DNA of 38,695 bases from JBECKQ01 sp040235375 (lineage in GTDB: Bacteria; Planctomycetota; Phycisphaerae; UBA1845): contig JBECKQ010000357.1 of assembly GCA_040235375.1 (NCBI GenBank), forward strand, positions 1-38,695, read 5' to 3'. Below are positions 23,625 to 31,711 of this stretch, one piece after another. The notes beneath the pieces are model-generated. The model made no database searches. It was not told where the DNA came from and was given only the letters and a program-made list of their open reading frames with translations. Position 1 is the first letter of the stretch; each line of letters starts with the position of its first letter. The position numbers and the translations under genes were made by a program.

Positions 23625-24542
23625 TCAATAAGTGCCCCTGCCGGTCAGATGCGGCTGGTTCGCGTTGCTCACGCCACCCATGCCATACGCCCTTCGGCTG
23701 AATGGACGCCCGCGCGGTGCAGACTCGACCTGCCCGAATCCGTAAGGCCCGGGCCGGTGGTACCACTTCCACGTTTGCGTACCGAAACGGACCGCCGGGC
23801 CGTATTCCTCGCGATTGTAAAATCGCGCCGTGGGCGATCGGTACAGGTATCGAGGTTGCTCGTATCGCTCGTACGGATTGTACTGCCCGATACGGCCTGG
23901 CTCCGTGCGGCGCCACGTATTGTAACCCCCTTGGTACGTCGCCGAGTTAGGCCATCCGTACCGAGCCACGTTCCAGTACGGATCGCCGTACATTCTTCCG
24001 CGCGGCGCCGTGAAACCTTGGTCGTTACGCATGTAGAAGTTGCGGTTCTCGTCGTAATTCCATCCCCGATAGGGCTCCTGCGATTGGTATCTGGGATATC
24101 GTGAACCGTAACCGCCCCCCCCATACTCATCCTGATCGAACCGGCCCCGATCTTCGCGGGGGTAGTAGGGGCTTTCCATGTCCTGATCAAAACGCTGACT
24201 TGCGATGTCCGGCGCTTCGCGAGCGTATCGCTCCCCGTAACGGTCATAGCCATACTCGGGCCTGGAGGGGCCCATGTTGGCCGGCGGGCGGCCAAGTAGG
24301 CGATCCCGGTATTGCGCGTAACTGTCGCTGTTTCGGTCACTCCTGTTGCGCTCAAACCGGTTGTAGTAATCCGAATACGTCTCTCCCTGATAGTCGGGTC
24401 GATCACGGTTGTCCCGAAAGGAAGTACGCGCCTGATTGACGTTTTTCCCGGTGACGTCATCGCGGGATTGGGCGTATGCGAAAGGCACGCCCAGGACCCC
24501 GGCGGCGGCGAGAACGAACGCGAAACACCTCTGTCTATTCAT
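23625..24542 (-). CDS. secreted Tyr/Arg/Asp-rich low-complexity protein
   Basis: The product is 305 residues; AGGAGG lies 8 nt before the ATG. Residues 1-24 are a signal peptide (MNRQRCFAFVLAAAGVLGVP, then FAYA). The rest is almost entirely Tyr, Arg, Asp, Gly, Pro and Asn, with short repeats such as RYxxR, EPYRGW and YGxRYPRY, and no recognisable domain. Compared with the acidic Tyr-rich proteins at 12968 and 14437 this one has many Arg and is probably basic, so the two sets could associate through charge and aromatic contacts; this is inference. A candidate shared control element lies 107-133 nt upstream. The next gene, PRC-barrel, starts 89 nt after its stop. Confidence 0.77.
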   Translation of the reverse strand: MNRQRCFAFVLAAAGVLGVPFAYAQSRDDVTGKNVNQARTSFRDNRDRPDYQGETYSDYYNRFERNRSDRNSDSYAQYRDRLLGRPPANMGPSRPEYGYDRYGERYAREAPDIASQRFDQDMESPYYPREDRGRFDQDEYGGGGYGSRYPRYQSQEPYRGWNYDENRNFYMRNDQGFTAPRGRMYGDPYWNVARYGWPNSATYQGGYNTWRRTEPGRIGQYNPYERYEQPRYLYRSPTARFYNREEYGPAVRFGTQTWKWYHRPGPYGFGQVESAPRGRPFSRRAYGMGGVSNANQPHLTGRGTY

Positions 24543-24845
24543 GGGCTCGACCTCCTGGTGAGTGCCGACAGGGCAACACGGACGGCGCTCGACAGAGCGG
24601 CGTAGAAACCTGCTACCGTGTAGTATTACGTCATCCCCTGACAGCCGCCTGAATTCCGGATAAGGATGTGCTTAGCTAGCCAAAGGAGACGCGAGCGAGC
24701 GCCTTGCGCGCGTCTGTCGCAGCCGAGTTGGGGAACGATTCCAGTGCGGTGGCCGGATTCGTGGCGGTCCCGTGTTCCGCGGGGGGCGCGATGAACACTC
24801 GTGACGGCCGGTTCTCGTGTGCCGAGACGACCGCACCATACTGCG
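24543..24845. other. 303-nt gap upstream of a Tyr-rich gene
   Basis: No gene is supported; the open frames overlapping the AI-2E gene end are shadows. The stretch holds the 27-nt element at 24649-24675 and the downstream region of the AI-2E-family gene. Confidence 0.45.
24649..24675 (-). promoter_or_regulatory. candidate shared cis element, copy 1
   Basis: On plus it reads CTGAATTCCGGA, immediately followed by TAAGGATGTGCT and TAG. Both words recur near 27016-27041 in swapped order. This copy lies 107-133 nt upstream of the ATG at 24542, exactly the distance of copy 2 from its own gene. It may be an operator or an alternative sigma promoter element. Confidence 0.4.
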
Positions 24846-26687
24846 TCAATCGGGTAGCACGCGAGCTCGACTGCGAATGACGCGTTGGGCGTCGCGGAGT
24901 GTTGCTACAACCGTAACGTGAAAGTCGTGTGCGATTCGCTCGGCCGCCCGCTTGTACTCCTCCGCCGTGCTCCATAGGCCGAGGATAAGGTCGGCGTGCA
25001 ACGGGCTCTTACGGAATCGCTTGCATAGATATCGCGCGTGATTCAGCGTGGCCGGCGGCAGGGCGCATACGCAAACAAGGTGGGGTTCCGCGTCGAATGC
25101 CATGCTCACGCGCTCGGCGGCGAGCGCCTCGACGGAAAGGGACGTTGCATTGACTCCGACGCGCTGCAGTACCTGCGACAGCATCACGGCCGTCAGTTCG
25201 TCCGCCTCGTCGTGCGCCGGCACACACAGCACGCGAAACGACGGTGGGCTTTCGAAGGCCCGTGTTCCCGGCTTGAGCGATCCGCACTCGTCAATGAGCC
25301 CCCGCACGGATTCGTGAATGAAGGTGTCGATCTGGTGGTCAAGGATTCCTCGGTGGCGGTCGCGCTGGGCCTGTCGCAGCGCAGGGATCACCACCGTGTC
25401 ATACGTGTCCGTCAGCGAGGCACTGTCCAATGCGTCGTCTAGAATCTCTCTCGCCTCACGACGATCCATCGCCACCAGACGCTGGTAGAAACGCATGTCG
25501 GGCTCGAGCACCGGCTCGTTGCCCAGCAGTATCGCAAGGAACTCCAGCGGCGGCACGTACTTGCCCACGACGACCAGACAGACCGTCAGCGGTGTCGCCA
25601 ACACGAGGCCGACGCCCCCCCACAGCCACGTCCAGAAGACCGCGGACACGATGATCGCCAGCGGCGAGGCGCCGATCTGCGACCCGTACAACCACGGCTC
25701 CACCACGTTGTTGCTGACCAGCTCGATTGCAATGAACCATCCGATCACGAGGATCGGACGCGTCCAGTGGTCGAACACCGCCAGAGACAATGTTACGGGC
25801 AGCAGCGCCGCCACCCACGGGCCGATGTAGGGGATGAAACGCAGCAGCGCCGCCAGCAGGCCCCAAAGCAATGCGTTCGGTACGCCGATCAGCCCCAGAC
25901 CGAACGCCACTGCCGCTCCGTACGAACCGTTCAGTACAATGTGCGCGACGAGGTAGCGGCTCACTCGGCTGGCCGCCTCGTCAAAGGCCTCCGTCGTAAC
26001 GGTGATTTGGCGTGACCCGACCAGGCGTATGATGCGATCACGCAGGTCTTCGCGTTGCACCAGAATGAAGACGACGAACACGACGACGATGGCCGCCGTC
26101 ACCAGTGGACGTACGAGCGGGCCGACCATCCGGCGCAGGAACGGAATGACCTCCCACTTCGTCGCGACCACCTCCACTTTCACCGGTGCGGCGCCGGAGT
26201 CGCCGCTCGCACGGGTTACTTCCTCGCCGTTCGCTTCGTTGTTTTTCGCCGCAGTCTGAGATGTTGATTCCGCGGCGATCTGCTCGGTAATCTCCTGCAC
26301 CGCTTTCGATGCCTGACCGACGGATGTCAACGTTTCGCGGACCGACCGGACTTTCTCGGCGATGTTGCGCCGGTATTTCGGAAGCTGTTGCACCAAGTCA
26401 GCGGCCTGGGCCGCAACCAGCCAGCCGAATGCGCCAACAATCGTGAAGCTGAACACCGTCACAATGATGACGGATGGCACCCTTCGCATGCCGGTTCGCT
26501 CGATACGCGTGACCAGCGGCGCCAGCAAAAAGCTCAGCATAACTGACAAGGCGAGCGGGATCAGCACGTCCCGCGCAAAGTACAGCGCGGCCGTCGCCAG
26601 TACGACGGCCGCGAGAACCATGGCCTGCGAGGCCCGAGCGCTCTTGCGGGGTCCAGTCACGGCATCTTGCGCACCCGGCGCTGCCAC
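24846..26687 (-). CDS. AI-2E family transporter-like protein with C-terminal cobalamin-domain-like region
   Basis: The product is 613 residues from GTG 26687; no ribosome site is clear and the start is uncertain, with ATG at codon 23 as an alternative. Residues ~22-390 are the AI-2E/PerM membrane domain: paired helices at ~24-60, a helix at ~72-95, a periplasmic/cytoplasmic coiled segment ~100-180, then helices from ~195 with the family stretches LLRFIPYIGPWVAALLPV and GSQIGASPLAIIVSA. Family members export diverse solutes or ions; autoinducer transport is shown for few. Residues ~395-465 are helical, and ~484-605 resemble a B12-binding Rossmann fold, with H492 where DxHxxG is expected but Pro and Ala replacing its Asp and Gly, so cobalamin binding is doubtful. 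It lies 44 nt after a DUF1328 gene. Confidence 0.82.
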   Translation of the reverse strand: MAAPGAQDAVTGPRKSARASQAMVLAAVVLATAALYFARDVLIPLALSVMLSFLLAPLVTRIERTGMRRVPSVIIVTVFSFTIVGAFGWLVAAQAADLVQQLPKYRRNIAEKVRSVRETLTSVGQASKAVQEITEQIAAESTSQTAAKNNEANGEEVTRASGDSGAAPVKVEVVATKWEVIPFLRRMVGPLVRPLVTAAIVVVFVVFILVQREDLRDRIIRLVGSRQITVTTEAFDEAASRVSRYLVAHIVLNGSYGAAVAFGLGLIGVPNALLWGLLAALLRFIPYIGPWVAALLPVTLSLAVFDHWTRPILVIGWFIAIELVSNNVVEPWLYGSQIGASPLAIIVSAVFWTWLWGGVGLVLATPLTVCLVVVGKYVPPLEFLAILLGNEPVLEPDMRFYQRLVAMDRREAREILDDALDSASLTDTYDTVVIPALRQAQRDRHRGILDHQIDTFIHESVRGLIDECGSLKPGTRAFESPPSFRVLCVPAHDEADELTAVMLSQVLQRVGVNATSLSVEALAAERVSMAFDAEPHLVCVCALPPATLNHARYLCKRFRKSPLHADLILGLWSTAEEYKRAAERIAHDFHVTVVATLRDAQRVIRSRARVLPD

Positions 26688-26731
26688 ACGCGCTGAAACT
26701 GCAGGTTATAGTTCTTCAGGCGATGACGGCG

Positions 26732-26908
26732 TCAGTGTCGCGGCGTTCGGCCGCGTGCCAGCCCTGCAATCAACGACGCGACAAACAGCACGAGAAAGAT
26801 GAAGAACAGGATTTTCGCGATGGCGGCAGCGCCCGCTGCGATACCCCCGAACCCGAACACCGCCGCGATTATTGCGATGATGAAGAATACGATCGACCAG
26901 GACAACAT
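26732..26908 (-). CDS. DUF1328 (YtjA-like) small membrane protein
   Basis: This is a 58-residue protein. GGAGG lies 7 nt before the ATG at 26908. It has two hydrophobic helices, MLSWSIVFFIIAIIAAVFGF and AAIAKILFFIFLVLFVASLI, joined by a Gly/Ala turn (GGIAAGAA). This is the full DUF1328 pattern, including FGFGGIA and AKILFFIFLVLF, at the family's usual length of about 55 residues. The tail RGRTPRH is basic. DUF1328 proteins are inner-membrane proteins widely associated with stress response; their molecular function is unknown. It is followed by the AI-2E-type gene, and a candidate shared control element lies 108-133 nt upstream. Confidence 0.9.
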   Translation of the reverse strand: MLSWSIVFFIIAIIAAVFGFGGIAAGAAAIAKILFFIFLVLFVASLIAGLARGRTPRH

Positions 26909-27285
26909 CGTCCGACCTCCCTTCGGCTGCCACCATCGCGCGAGCGCACGAAGTTCGCACCTCGACAGCTTCCAGCCTCTTGCTGAGCCAACATTGGTAG
27001 TGTAGGTGGCCGCACTAAGGATGCACTGAATTCCAGATTAGACGATCGTTACATGCGGTCGCCGGGCAGCCAACGGACTCGGCCATCATCTCAGCGAAAT
27101 CAGCCCTCGGGCGTGCGCTGGGTGACGCGCCAGCCGGGTCAGCTGAGCAGAAACGGAATTTCGCATAACAATGGCGTAATCCCGGCGCCGGCAATTTCCT
27201 TTCCGACTCGGCGGAAGATCGGCCTCCAGGCCTGGACGAGTCGCCGATCGTTTGGGTCACAAGCAGCAGGTGACGCAGGCTGCCG
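26909..27285. other. 377-nt gap between DUF1328 and the histidine kinase
   Basis: No gene is supported. Besides the element at 27016-27041, I see no strong terminator for the histidine kinase. The DUF1328 promoter is expected here; TACACT on minus near 27000 is a weak -10 candidate. Confidence 0.45.
27016..27041 (-). promoter_or_regulatory. candidate shared cis element, copy 2
   Basis: On plus it reads TAAGGATGCACT overlapping CTGAATTCCAGATTAG. The second word matches copy 1 at 14 of 16 bases and the first at 10 of 12, but the order is reversed. It lies 108-133 nt before the DUF1328 start codon, matching copy 1 to within a base. Confidence 0.4.
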
Positions 27286-29334
27286 TCACTGCCACACCGC
27301 CGTTTCGCTTTCGTAGCGATTCTCCGACGGAGTTTGCCGCAGTGGAAGGAAGATCGTGAACGTCGTTCCCTTGCCGACCTCGCTCTCCACGTCCGTCCGT
27401 CCGCCGTGCGCCTGAATGATCCGCGCGGCGACGGCCAGCCCCAGACCGGTTCCCTTGCCGGGGTCCTTCGTCGTGAAGAACGGGTCGAAGATCGCCTCCC
27501 GGTGCTCGGGCGGAATGCCGCAGCCCGTGTCGCTGATGCGGACGAACACCTGCTGCCGCAACTGGTCACAGCCCGTTTCGATACTCAGGTCTCCGCGCTC
27601 GCTCATGGCGTGCACGGCGTTCAGGATAATGTTCATGAACACCTGCTGCATCTGCGACTCGTCCATCACCGTCATGGGCATCTGCGGATCGAATCGGCGA
27701 TCGACGTTGATGTCGTGAAAGAGCGCCTGCCTCTCGAGCAGGGCGAGCGTGCGCGCCACCACGTCGTTGATGTTGGCCAGGGTCATCTGCGCCTCGCGCT
27801 CGCGCGAGAACTCGAGGAGCTCGGCGACGATCTTGCGGCACCGCACCGCCTGCTGGACGATCTCGTCCAGGTCCCCGCGCAAGGGGCTCTCGGCCGGCAG
27901 CTCCTCCTGCACCAGCGAGGCGAACGTCAGGATGCCGCCGAGCGGATTATTGATTTCGTGGGCCACGCCGGCCGCGAGCTGACCGACGGAGGCCAGACGC
28001 TGCTGGCGGGCGGCCTGCGTCTGCATGGTGACAAGCTGCTGCGTCCGTTCCTCGACCTTCTGCTCAAGCGTTTTAGCCCATTGTTCGAGCTGGCTCTTCA
28101 TCTCGCTGATTCGATCGAGCATGTCGTTGAATGACGTGGCCAGCAGCCCGAATTCGCTCTGATCCGAGATGTGAACGCGCCGGCTCAGGTCGCCGGCCGC
28201 GATGTTCCGCGAAGCCGACACCATCTCCTCCAGCGGCCGCATCAGGCTCCGCGTCAGGAAGTACGTGACCAGCATGATCAGCACGAAACACAGCAGGGCG
28301 ATCACCGCGAAGCTGAGCGTCACCTTGTCGCGGACGGCTGTGTACGGCCTTTCCGGCAGCCCCACGCCGAGCATGCCGATGCGCGCCCCCGCGAGGTTCG
28401 TGATCGGCTCGTTCGCCGTGATGTACCAGCCATTCACGACGAAAGCCCGCCCGATCCACGGCTCGCCGCGCTGGATAACCGCGTCGAAAACCTCTTTCGA
28501 CGCGCGGGTCCCCACAGCCCGTTCATCTTCGCCCGTCCGCACGTTCGTCGAAACACGCACGTCGCCCTGGAAGATCGTCGCCGCGAATCGCGACTTGTCC
28601 TCGCCGCGGAGGCCTCTCGATACCGACTGATCGATGCTGTCAACGATGTCGTGCGCGCCGCTCTCGCCCGGCTCCACGTTCGGCTGGTTGAGCAGATGGC
28701 CCGCGTACACCACGGCCATCACCGCGCCCGACTCGTCGATCACCGGCGCCGCTGCCAACAGCACCATACCGGAATCGAGCCGGTCTCGGTTGGTAGCTCG
28801 CGATCGCGGCGTCGGCACCAGCTCGATCGTCGCGCGCTTGGCCAACTGCGGGTCCTCATCCTCCAGGGCCGTGATCGGCATGAGCTCCGTGGATGCCGCC
28901 GATCGGCCGGTGAGCGCCCTGGCGATCGGCCCGAGCCACGCGACGTTGTCCCCGACTTCGCGGTTGCCGGACGTCCGCACGATCACGCGGCCGGCCGAGT
29001 CCGTGACGGAGAGGAAATCAAGCCTGTGCTCCTGGCGAATCCCGCCCAGGTATGATGCGGCTGCCGCCGGGCGGTCGGCCGCAAGCGCCGCCTCGAGCCG
29101 GCCACTCGACGCCAGAAGCTCGACGCTTTGCCGCAGTTCCTGGAGGCGATGCGCGTAAATCGTGTGCGCCGCCGAAAGACCGTACACCATTTGCCGGCGG
29201 GCCTCTTCCAGCAACGCCCGGCTCGTGACGTAGATGCCGATGGCGGACGTCGACAACCCGCCGAGGATCAGGATCAGGGAGTAGCTGACGATGATCCGGG
29301 ACTTGAGCGAGTGTGTCCAGCGTGTGGCTCTCAT
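27286..29334 (-). CDS. transmembrane sensor histidine kinase
   Basis: The product is 682 residues from ATG 29334; an in-frame TTG 12 nt earlier gives 686. TM1 is ~12-36. A large extracytoplasmic sensor (~37-335) resembles a Cache domain, with DFLSVTDSAGRVIVRTSG, APVIDESGAVMAVVYAG and FVVNGWYITANEPITN. TM2 is ~338-360, then HAMP (~361-415) and a coiled coil (QWAKTLEQKVEERTQQLVTM). HisKA has the phospho-acceptor H459 in AAGVAHEINNPLGG; HATPase_c has the N-box (N572), DTGCGIP (602-608) and GKGTGLGLAVA. It lacks its own receiver. It ends the minus-strand series RR-RR-hybrid kinase-HK and may feed those receivers in a branched relay. The gap to the upstream gene is 92 nt. Confidence 0.92.
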   Translation of the reverse strand: MRATRWTHSLKSRIIVSYSLILILGGLSTSAIGIYVTSRALLEEARRQMVYGLSAAHTIYAHRLQELRQSVELLASSGRLEAALAADRPAAAASYLGGIRQEHRLDFLSVTDSAGRVIVRTSGNREVGDNVAWLGPIARALTGRSAASTELMPITALEDEDPQLAKRATIELVPTPRSRATNRDRLDSGMVLLAAAPVIDESGAVMAVVYAGHLLNQPNVEPGESGAHDIVDSIDQSVSRGLRGEDKSRFAATIFQGDVRVSTNVRTGEDERAVGTRASKEVFDAVIQRGEPWIGRAFVVNGWYITANEPITNLAGARIGMLGVGLPERPYTAVRDKVTLSFAVIALLCFVLIMLVTYFLTRSLMRPLEEMVSASRNIAAGDLSRRVHISDQSEFGLLATSFNDMLDRISEMKSQLEQWAKTLEQKVEERTQQLVTMQTQAARQQRLASVGQLAAGVAHEINNPLGGILTFASLVQEELPAESPLRGDLDEIVQQAVRCRKIVAELLEFSREREAQMTLANINDVVARTLALLERQALFHDINVDRRFDPQMPMTVMDESQMQQVFMNIILNAVHAMSERGDLSIETGCDQLRQQVFVRISDTGCGIPPEHREAIFDPFFTTKDPGKGTGLGLAVAARIIQAHGGRTDVESEVGKGTTFTIFLPLRQTPSENRYESETAVWQ

Positions 29335-29426
29335 TCGCCAACCCAACGATCGAAACGGCGCCGGCGGATACGCGGAGCGCTACGGCCGTGCCGCGACCTG
29401 CATCTCGGGGGCTCCGTGGTTACCGT

Positions 29427-30548
29427 TCAGCTCGCCGGCTCTCGTTCAGCGCGCGGAAGCTCCACGGTGAACGTCGCCCCCTCGCCGGGGCGGTTGTCCA
29501 GCGCGATCCGGCCTCCCAGCTCTTCCACGATCCGCTTGCAGATCGGCAGGCCCATCCCCGTTCCGCCCTTGCTGACGTGACGCTCATCCTTCGAACGGTA
29601 GAATTCCTCGAAGATGTGATCCACGTCTTCCGCTGCGACGCCGCCGCCGGTGTCGGCCACCGAGACCGCAACCGTCTCGGCATCCGTGCCGGCGGTGATG
29701 CGCACCTCGCCGCCTGGGTGATTGTACTTTACCGCGTTGACGACTAGGTTCGACAGGGCCATTCGCAGGGCGGTCGCGTCACCGATCACCGGTGGAAGGT
29801 CGGCCGGCAGCTCCGCCGTCACCCTGACCTCCCCGTCGCGCGCCATCGTGGCGCAGGTCTCCTTGACGGACTCGATCAGATCCTGCCACCTCACCGGCAC
29901 GCGCTGCGTCGCCAGATGGCCGCCCTCGACTTTCGAAATGGTGAGCCAGTCGTCGATCACCTCGAGCATGCTGTTGATCTTCGCACACGAGCGCTGCATC
30001 CACGGCTGATACTGATCGGGAATGGAATCCATCGCGTCGTGACATAGTACGTCGAGATATTGCTTCACGGCTCCGAGCGGCGCCTTCAACTGGTGCGACA
30101 CGAAAGTGATGAACTTGCGCGCCTGCGCCTCCTTCTCCTGGCGTAGCTTTTTCGCCTCCTGGGCCAGACGTCGGCGCTCCATGCCCCGAGCGATGATCAC
30201 GCGCAGCTCTTCGGCCGTGAAAGGCTTGGGGATGAAGTCGTACGCCCCCGCTTTCATCGCTTCCACCGCCGTGCTGACCGTCGCGAAGCCGGTGATGACG
30301 ATGGCGACGATGTCCGGGTTTATCTTCTTGATGCGGTTGATGACCTCCATGCCGCCCATGCCGGGCATCTTCAAGTCCACGACGAGCAGGCCGGCGCCCA
30401 CTTCCGCCATGCGCTTCAGACCGGACTCGCCGTCGGCGTACGTCTCCACCTCGTAACCGGCCCGGCGCAGCGCAGCCTGGCACGCGCGGCGCATCGCCTC
30501 GTCGTCATCGATGACGATAATCGGTCCGTCGGGTTGGGGGGCGATCAA
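29427..30548 (-). CDS. hybrid receiver-histidine kinase
   Basis: The product is 373 residues from TTG 30548, with AGGAG (30558-30562) 9 nt before it; the next Met is at residue 19, inside the receiver. The N-terminal receiver (~8-125) has the acidic pocket DDD at 14-16, phospho-acceptor D58 (LLVVDLKMPGMGG) and K108 (FIPKPF). Then a helical linker leads to HisKA with H152 (FVSHQLKAPLGAVKQYLD) and HATPase_c with N271, DTGGG (299-303), FEEFYRS and GTGMGLPI. There is no membrane segment, so it is cytosolic. Receiver-first kinases respond to an upstream phosphodonor and then act on another receiver, fitting the two single-domain regulators next to it. Confidence 0.92.
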   Translation of the reverse strand: MIAPQPDGPIIVIDDDEAMRRACQAALRRAGYEVETYADGESGLKRMAEVGAGLLVVDLKMPGMGGMEVINRIKKINPDIVAIVITGFATVSTAVEAMKAGAYDFIPKPFTAEELRVIIARGMERRRLAQEAKKLRQEKEAQARKFITFVSHQLKAPLGAVKQYLDVLCHDAMDSIPDQYQPWMQRSCAKINSMLEVIDDWLTISKVEGGHLATQRVPVRWQDLIESVKETCATMARDGEVRVTAELPADLPPVIGDATALRMALSNLVVNAVKYNHPGGEVRITAGTDAETVAVSVADTGGGVAAEDVDHIFEEFYRSKDERHVSKGGTGMGLPICKRIVEELGGRIALDNRPGEGATFTVELPRAEREPAS

Positions 30549-30611
30549 GTCTCGTCACTCCTGCCGACCACACCGCCCACTGTCGATTGGCAGCCTCGAG
30601 CCGGCGACTGC

Positions 30612-31019
30612 CTAATCGTCCTGCGGCAGCATGCGCCGCACGCACTGAAGGAAGCTGTTGATTTCAAGTGGTTTCGTGAAGTAGGCTTCCGGCGTGATCA
30701 TGGCGACGTCGCCGGCCATGCCGAACAGATCCGCAGGATCCTGCTGGATGGACGAAACCATGACGACCGGAATCTCGCGAACGTCGTCGTACTCGCCGTG
30801 GAATTTGAGCGCCTGGACGACTGAATAGCCTTCCACCGGGCTCTCCATCATGATGTCCAGGACGATCAGATCGGGCGACTTGCTGCGCGCCGCCTCCAGC
30901 CCCTTCCGTCCCGAATCGGCCTCCACGACGGTGTAGCCCTCGCGCTCGAGCAGGCTCCGCGTCGATGCGCGATAATCACCGTCGTCGTCAATGATGAGAA
31001 CTGTGCGCCTGGCCGTCAT
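30612..31019 (-). CDS. single-domain response regulator A
   Basis: The product is 135 residues; GGGAGG lies 7 nt before the ATG. The whole protein is one receiver domain: DDD at 11-13, phospho-acceptor D55 in LIVLDIMMES, Ser at 89-90 and K116 in YFTKPLEI. There is no output domain, so it acts by protein contact or as a relay intermediate. It is closely similar to the neighbour at 31112 (DDDxDYRAST, LIVLDxMM, EGYSVxQALK), so the pair arose by tandem duplication. The insert after D55 (SPVEGYSVVQALKF) marks this planctomycete-type receiver group. It starts 92 nt after its paralogue and ends 63 nt before the hybrid kinase. Confidence 0.9.
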   Translation of the reverse strand: MTARRTVLIIDDDGDYRASTRSLLEREGYTVVEADSGRKGLEAARSKSPDLIVLDIMMESPVEGYSVVQALKFHGEYDDVREIPVVMVSSIQQDPADLFGMAGDVAMITPEAYFTKPLEINSFLQCVRRMLPQDD

Positions 31020-31111
31020 GCTGATGCCTCCCTGCCGGCTCGAAAGCCCAACTTAGCCCTGCGGCCTTTCGAGGTCAAGATCGCAGCGCCGCGGTCCGCG
31101 ACGCGCCGCCG

Positions 31112-31525
31112 TCACTGGTCTCGTCTCGCCGCGATCAGCTGTTCGACGTGTTCGAGGAACTGCGGTATGTCCAACGGCTTGCTCATGTACGCGTCGGGAC
31201 GGATGCTGCTCGTGTCGCCGATCCAGCCGAACATCGCCTCCGGGTCGAGCTCGATCGACGAGGCCATGATGACCGGAATCGGTCCCATCTCCTGAAACTC
31301 CGGCACCGTCTTGAGCGCCTGCCTGACCGAGTACCCTTCGCTCATGCTGTCCATCATCACGTCGAGCACGATGAGGTCCGGCCGGTGCTGCCGCGCCGCG
31401 GCCAGACCCTCCTGGCCGCTTCCCGCCTCGATGACCGCATATCCCCGGCTTTCCAGCAGCACGCGGGTGGACGCCCGGTAGTCCGGATCGTCGTCGATAA
31501 CCAGGATTTTCGCCCTCGCCGCCAT
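31112..31525 (-). CDS. single-domain response regulator B, paralogue of A
   Basis: The product is 137 residues; GGGGAG lies about 9 nt before the ATG. Receiver features: DDD at 11-13, phospho-acceptor D55 in LIVLDVMMDS, Ser-Ser at 89-90 and K116 in YMSKPLDI. It lacks an output domain. It differs from its paralogue mainly in the 75-110 face (EFQEMGPIPV, PEAMFGWIGDTSSI), the surface where partner choice would diverge. It is first in the minus-strand signalling series and has a 186-nt divergent upstream region shared with the plus-strand gene at 31712. Confidence 0.9.
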   Translation of the reverse strand: MAARAKILVIDDDPDYRASTRVLLESRGYAVIEAGSGQEGLAAARQHRPDLIVLDVMMDSMSEGYSVRQALKTVPEFQEMGPIPVIMASSIELDPEAMFGWIGDTSSIRPDAYMSKPLDIPQFLEHVEQLIAARRDQ

Positions 31526-31655
31526 AGGTGAATGCTCCCCGGAGGACCGCGGCCGAGACTAGCGACGGCCCGAAAACCCGTCAAGGCGTACGCGACTTCC
31601 CGACTCATGGATCGTCGCGCCGGGTTGTCGGCACTTGTCCGACCGCGGCGGCCGG

Positions 31656-31684
31656 TTCGCCACTCCATTCCGCCGGTGTATAAT
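31656..31684 (+). promoter_or_regulatory. candidate promoter of the membrane-anchored protein gene at 31712
   Basis: TATAAT (31679-31684) is an exact -10 match. TTCGCC (31656-31661) lies 17 nt upstream with 3 of 6 bases of the -35 consensus. The predicted transcript start, about 31691, leaves a ~20-nt leader that contains the CGGAG ribosome site. Confidence 0.5.
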
Positions 31685-31711
31685 CAACTCGGTGTCCCCG
31701 GAGATTTGAAA

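Noticed and set aside
24846..26687. Reading the AI-2E family name as proof of quorum sensing
   Set aside because: The family is broad and few members are shown to move autoinducer-2; no LuxS or receptor gene is present here.
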